Part shown: piece by piece, positions 59,384-64,000 of the stretch | Layout of the letters: each line of letters opens with the position of its first letter | Position numbering within the stretch: the stretch's first letter is position 1 | Source of the DNA: Pristionchus mayeri | Lineage: Eukaryota; Nematoda; Chromadorea; Rhabditida; Neodiplogasteridae | Assembly: GCA_036245805.1 (NCBI GenBank) | Contig: BTRK01000001.1 | Location: forward strand, 27,225,087-27,289,086 | Direction of reading: 5' to 3' | DNA length: 64,000 nt | Notes under the pieces: generated by a model | What the model saw: the letters and a program-made list of their open reading frames with translations, nothing else | Database searches by the model: none | What the model was told of the DNA's origin: nothing | Made by a program: the position numbers and the translations under genes

Positions 59384-59790
59384 TATTTCGATTCTGTCAG
59401 ATAGTGTGTTATATGACAGCCTCTTATCTTCAAAGCACGTTGAATCACAGAAATCAAAGAAGGTGGGGGGTGCAAGTGAGGTATTGTGCGGTGCATTACG
59501 TTACCGTAAACACATCCATTCTGCGATGGGATTATCATAAGCTAGCAATGGATTCTCAGAAGGTCCTTTATTATCACAGAGAAACAGTCATGATATTCAG
59601 AAAATGCATGTAAACTTCTAGCGTGTCTAGCTAACCGGAATGGCGGACAATTACCAGAATATTCTACCCTTCCAAATAAAACAACAATAATGACAACAAA
59701 TAAATGGAACAAGGAAACATAACGAGATCTACACTTCCTAGTAAGTCCCAAATGATCTCCCTAATACGTCTAATTCTATCCCGATTCCTC

Positions 59791-62700
59791 TCACAGCATT
59801 GCATCCCCGTAGTCGCGACCCTTGCAGAGGACGACATCCCTCGCGTACAGAGACTTATCCTCAAACACTCACTTCAGTTTAGTCTGAGTCATCTAGATAT
59901 CTCTCCTACTGATACTCCACGTCGACAATCTACGGAGGACGGGAACTAGAGAGCCTCTCTCTTGAAAGGGATTGGAGTGCTACTCACTAGAGTTGGCAAT
60001 ACGAGGGGCGGTGAGCGCGTTACGCCTCCCCTTCCTCGGATTGCGAAATAACAGGGGGGATAAGGAGCTCGTAACCTACTCTCGTATTGCCAACCCTAAT
60101 ACTCACCACTCCCACGTGGTTGTACGTCGTCATGTGCTGGTAGTACTCGTCGATGCTCTCGAAGATCGCCGCGCACGGAGAACAGAAAGGAATCTGCAGA
60201 GGCGCGCACTTTGTGGGAATCTCGAGCAGATCATAGAGTGCATTGATCTACTCTAATAGATTCGGAAATCGAACGAGGGTGCAAGAAACTGAGGCACAAT
60301 GAGCGAGAATCCCAATATACAGCTTCTTCTTGTTTCGGTCCCTCGTGAGCCGTAATCCCCATGTTTCATGAAATCGTCAGTTGCATGCTGGCCGGCACTA
60401 GGCCGGATGAGAACTATGACGTCATGCCGCCTTTGATATATCATGACGTCGGCATGACGTCATAGTTCTTATCAGACCAAGTGCCATGCTGACCCCCTCT
60501 TCGAGATGCGTCCGTAGCTCCTTCTCCAGTCGCTGCTTGTTCGCCTCCACCCAACGACGCGCATCCGAACTCATCTCCTTATTAGTCATCGAGAAGGGGC
60601 CAGCGGGGAATTCTGAATGAATCGAATGACAAACATACACTTCCACAAACAATTCATCTTCCACTGTAGATGCAAATTGTTTAGCCTTGAGATAAAGTCC
60701 AGCAGGTGATAAAGTCAGTGATGCTATAAAGAGGACTGGCAAATAGTAAACACGTAGACTCGCAATGGATCCTCACAGACTAGATCATAGACCGTTTTTT
60801 TTATTCTCAGTCAATAAATATCTCCTCTTTTCATCTATTACACTTACGTTTGGAGAGGTGATTCCCAACTTCCAGCAGATTCTTGCCCGAGTAGGAATTC
60901 ATGAACTGGGCGGTGGGGCGGAGCTTGAGCACGGGGTACCGCCCACTCGTCGCCCTTTCTCTGCCCTTCTCCAGATGCTCCAGCTCGACCCTCATCAATC
61001 TACAATGCTGCGCTCAGGGAAAGGCTACACTTCAGAAGGACTGTGCCACACGATCCTTTCGTCAGAAACCAGTATGAAATGAGGTGAGAGTAGGGCGCCC
61101 CGTTAGTCGATAAGTATTCTTGATGCACAATCATGTCTTTATTCCAGACACCGAAAGAGAAATGGGGAAGATTAAACGACTGCTCTAGACCGTGGCCTCG
61201 TTAGCCGCTCTCTTACAGTTTTCAGATGCCTTCTTATTCTTAAAAAAAATGTTCTTCAAAGGAAAACGTGCTCGGCAAATTGAACGAGAATGAAACAGAG
61301 AGAAAGTGGTTGAACTGCTCACTCATTGATCGTAGCCTGAGGCGAGATGAACCTATAGAAGACGCTGGAGACTAGATCCGTCATCTTGGTGTACACGCCA
61401 CCCCACCGCTCCGATACCTGCGCATACAACGTCGCCATTTTAGGGATTCCGATCAATGTGCGAAAAAAACTTGGTATGATCAATTTGGAGTCGAAGATTT
61501 GTTATCCCGAATATCTTCACATTGAATTGCACTAGTTAGTTTGAAACATACATACATTCCTACAATAAAGGAATAGCAAGACGAGTGTGCATCTGTGTTT
61601 TAGCTATGCTAAGAAGTACAGTATCCGTAGGCACTTACCACATTAGCGTTCTGTCCGTGGACCGCATCCACGAAGTGGTGCAGCAGATGGCGGGGCGTCG
61701 TGATGTTGTAGTTGCACGTGTGGCATTGAATATTCTAGACAAATCATGGTGAGGAAGAAACCGGTAGTTCACATTTCCATTAGAGGAAACTTAGTCATGC
61801 TTATGTGACAAGAAATATCCATGTAAAAATAAATGAGATACTAACCACAGCGAGTCGCCGAATCTCTTCCTTCAGCGCATCACAAACTCGGCCGTACGCA
61901 GGAATCGTCTGATTGAACGTCGCGGTGAACGACAACATCTCATCTGCAAAAGAACTTTCAAAATGATGGTTGCATATTTATTCATACACGTAGCACTCTA
62001 TGGATATGTGACTGCTCAGAGTGCGAAATAGGGAAAGGAGAGAGCTCTATTAAGCGAAATACAATTGCGAAAAAATTGAGAAATCGGAGGCGATCGAACC
62101 TAGCCTCTCATATTTTTAAAAATCACTAACCGATGTTGAAATTGTGGCGCTTTAGTGATTCAAAGTCGGCAGTGTCGATCGCATTGCAGTACACTCTGAG
62201 AAGAGCGACGAAATCGCTCACGAAACGCTCCGCTCCTCGAGCCTGCGCAATCGAGAATCAAATGCTCCCTCTCACATGGGAATGGTCAGAAGTCACATAT
62301 TCCGATCTGTTCCGTATTTCGCGATTAGAATTTAACCACTTTGAGTATCTCAAAACCGGTTTCAAAAGTCCCAAAATGTTCCTGGTAGTTGACTTATGAA
62401 CGCTCATGACTTCGAGAAAAATCCCCACGAACAGATCGGGATGAGTTCTGACCAGGTCCATGTCGCTGAGCTCGGCGCAGATCGCATTCCAGTCCTTGAC
62501 ACGCGAGGCCTGCGCGAATTCAGATGATAAAGAGGAGATAAGAAACACGAGTGGCACTACGCCGGATGAGAACTACGCCATGCCGCCTTTGATGTATCAA
62601 AGGCGGCATCACGTCATAGTTCTCATCCGACCTAGTGCCAACAAGAGTATGATTAGTAAAAGAAGAGAAAATTATGAGAAACATAGAACCGACTGGTTTG

Positions 62701-63995
62701 GCCGATGCAGCCTCCTTCACGTTCTTGGGAGGAGCCACTTCCGTCTTTCCTCCCATCTGTAAATAACCTCCGCGTTACAAGGTAGACGAACAACCATTTT
62801 CGGATATGAATGATTGTCAATAAAGTGAACTCAAAAATCTCATTATCTCCTAGTAACTTCATCAGTTCAGTGTTACGAACACAAATTTGCATATTCCCTG
62901 GGCAAATCATATCTGCGTCACGTGTCGTTTGGTTACGAACGCGCTCAACGTGTTATGAAAAAAAAGCTTGCGAAAATTAAAATTTAAAGAAAACAAAAAC
63001 ATTGAAAATAAAAATATTGCCTTCTCGATCGGTAGTCCACTCACTGCCTTCTGTGCTTCCACCGCGTCTGTAACGACGGAACTCATTTATACGTAAACAA
63101 GTCGAAATGTAAGTTCGAATGACATCAACAATAACAACAATATCGTAAATAAGTTAGTAAACAAGTCCTAGTGAGTTTTCAAGTACCCCTATCGTCCTTC
63201 TTGCTCCTTCCATTCATCTGATTCCATGGCTCGGCATCGTCGTTAGTCTCCGTCATGAATGGCTGAGTCTGCAAAATGATTTTTTAAAATATAAATCATG
63301 TATTTTGGATTTATAAAGTTTAAAAATGACCTCATCGCCCTCCCATGGGGAGCGTTCCTTTTCAACTCCTGCATTAGCCTGCGAAGATTTCGATTTACAT
63401 TGAGCAACAGACTTCTGCGATGCCCTTACTGATATGAAAGGAATGCGATTTGTGAGGTTAGAGCTTATTGAAATTCAAAACAGGGAGAGAAAGTCACCTC
63501 AATATCATCCCACGGCGCTTCTCCCTTCTTCTTCTTTCCAATCATCTTCTCAGGCTTCCTCACAACACAATCGCCTTTGGCCTAAACTGATGTGTTGATA
63601 TACCGTACAGTTCTACCTAATTAATAAAACAAATTTCATTCAAATTCAACTAAACTTCATATAAAATCGAAAACAGAACCTGATCATCATCCCATGGAGA
63701 CTTATCCTCACTCTCTTCAATCTTCTCATTCGACTTTCTTACACCAGAATCGATTTTGGCCTAAACAAATTTATACCACCTTCTCAATGATTTGCGCTGG
63801 TATATCAATACTAGGCATACAATATAATAGTGAAGGCACTAGGTCGGATGAGAACTATGACGTCATACCGCCTTTGACATATATCATATGACGTGACAGT
63901 TCTCATCCGATATGGTGCCTGCGTACCAGATTCTCCCATGGCGAGTGGTTCTCCTTCTCATCTTCTTCCTCCTTCACTTCCACTACAGTTGACAT
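59791..63995 (-). CDS. Gene F: serial PW-motif exons and two U1-type zinc fingers, no GYF domain
   Basis: Starts MSTVVEVKEEEDEKENHSPW at 63995. Five small exons each carry one PW motif: 63995-63927 SPWENL, 63760-63680 SPWDDD, 63581-63498 APWDDI, 63414-63331 SPWEGD, and about 63269-63190 EPWNQ. Then 63075-63050, 62757-62695 (MGGKTEVAPPKN), 62520-62462 (VKDWNAICAELSD), about 62245-62132 (ERFVSDFVALLRVYC), and an exon near 61945-61850 ending EEIRRLAV. Zinc finger 1 is 61735-61640 (CHTCNYNITT..H). Exons 61430-61325, 61000-60855 and about 60612-60490 follow. Zinc finger 2 is 60198-60110 (CSPCAAIFES..H). The last exon, 59859-59791 (EDKSLYARDVVLCKGRDYGD), matches the C termini of genes B, C and D. 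All exon joins I checked are in frame. The window ends five bases before the ATG, so the promoter is not visible. Confidence 0.8.
59988..60100. repeat. MITE-TTGGCAATACG, copy 2
   Basis: Ends AGTTGGCAATACGAGGGGCG and CTCTCGTATTGCCAACCCT form a palindrome like that at 40076. It lies in the last intron of gene F. Confidence 0.85.
60394..60485. repeat. MITE-CRE, copy 2
   Basis: GGCACTAGGCCGGATGAGAA at the left and CATAGTTCTTATCAGACC, AAGTGCC at the right, with ATGACGTCATG and a second GACGTC inside. It abuts the 3' side of the gene F exon at about 60612-60490. Confidence 0.85.
62553..62639. repeat. MITE-CRE, copy 3
   Basis: GGCACTACGCCGGATGAGAA and TTCTCATCCGACCTAGTGCC with the centre TTTGATGTATCAAAGGCGGC. 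Here the two CRE cores are mutated to ACGCCATG and CACGTCAT. It lies in a gene F intron. Confidence 0.85.
63835..63919. repeat. MITE-CRE, copy 4
   Basis: GGCACTAGGTCGGATGAGAA and TTCTCATCCGATATGGTGCC with ATGACGTCAT on the left arm and a damaged ATGACGTGAC on the right. It lies in intron 1 of gene F. Confidence 0.85.
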
Positions 63996-64000
63996 CGAAG

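Overview
The window looks like a nematode chromosome. It has many short exons of about 60-150 bp joined by GT...TTTCAG introns, TTTCAG acceptors a few bases before several start codons (consistent with spliced-leader trans-splicing), and mariner and Tc1-type TA-flanked elements. Exon size and base composition would suit a diplogastrid such as Pristionchus, but I cannot prove the genus from sequence alone. Almost every real gene is a spliced minus-strand gene, so no single long ORF represents it. I reconstructed exons by hand from splice signals and paralogue comparison.

Layout. A mariner-like element lies at 80-1345. Then come three minus-strand paralogues of one large family: gene A (1566-5591), gene B (6489-12753, carrying a 713 bp TTAA-flanked element and a full mariner in introns) and gene C (13514-17592, the most complete). 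A fourth paralogue, gene D, is split: its 3' half is at 19530-25040 and its 5' half at 32518-34951. Between the halves sits a near-perfect 7.5 kb inverted repeat (25010-32509; arms of 3223 bp, loop of 1054 bp) that carries a plus-strand ELM2-like/ubiquitin-like gene and its truncated mirror copy. Long fold-back elements crowd 20-24 kb and 35-36 kb. A broken non-LTR retrotransposon (36.9-38.9 kb) cuts a bZIP gene (38.9-40.3 kb).

From 41.6 to 58 kb there are four tandem minus-strand genes (S4, S3, S2, S1, from left to right) ending in a SUMO-like domain with no C-terminal diglycine. From 59.8 kb to the right edge is gene F, which has serial PW-motif exons and two zinc fingers but no GYF domain.

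How they fit together. A-D begin with a short GYF-like domain. B, C, D and F end in two C-x2-C-x12-H-x5-H (U1/JAZ-type) zinc fingers plus a shared terminal exon; A is not traced that far. The SUMO-like genes reuse the same coiled-coil exons and the same [S/A/E]PW[N/D/E] acidic motif as the GYF/zinc-finger genes, but swap the C-terminal zinc fingers for a SUMO fold. The window therefore holds a locally expanded, exon-shuffled family of modular coiled-coil proteins. I do not recognise it as a named system, and its function is unknown. Domain content (GYF, U1-type fingers, SUMO-like fold) suggests nuclear or RNA-linked adaptor roles, which is inference only.
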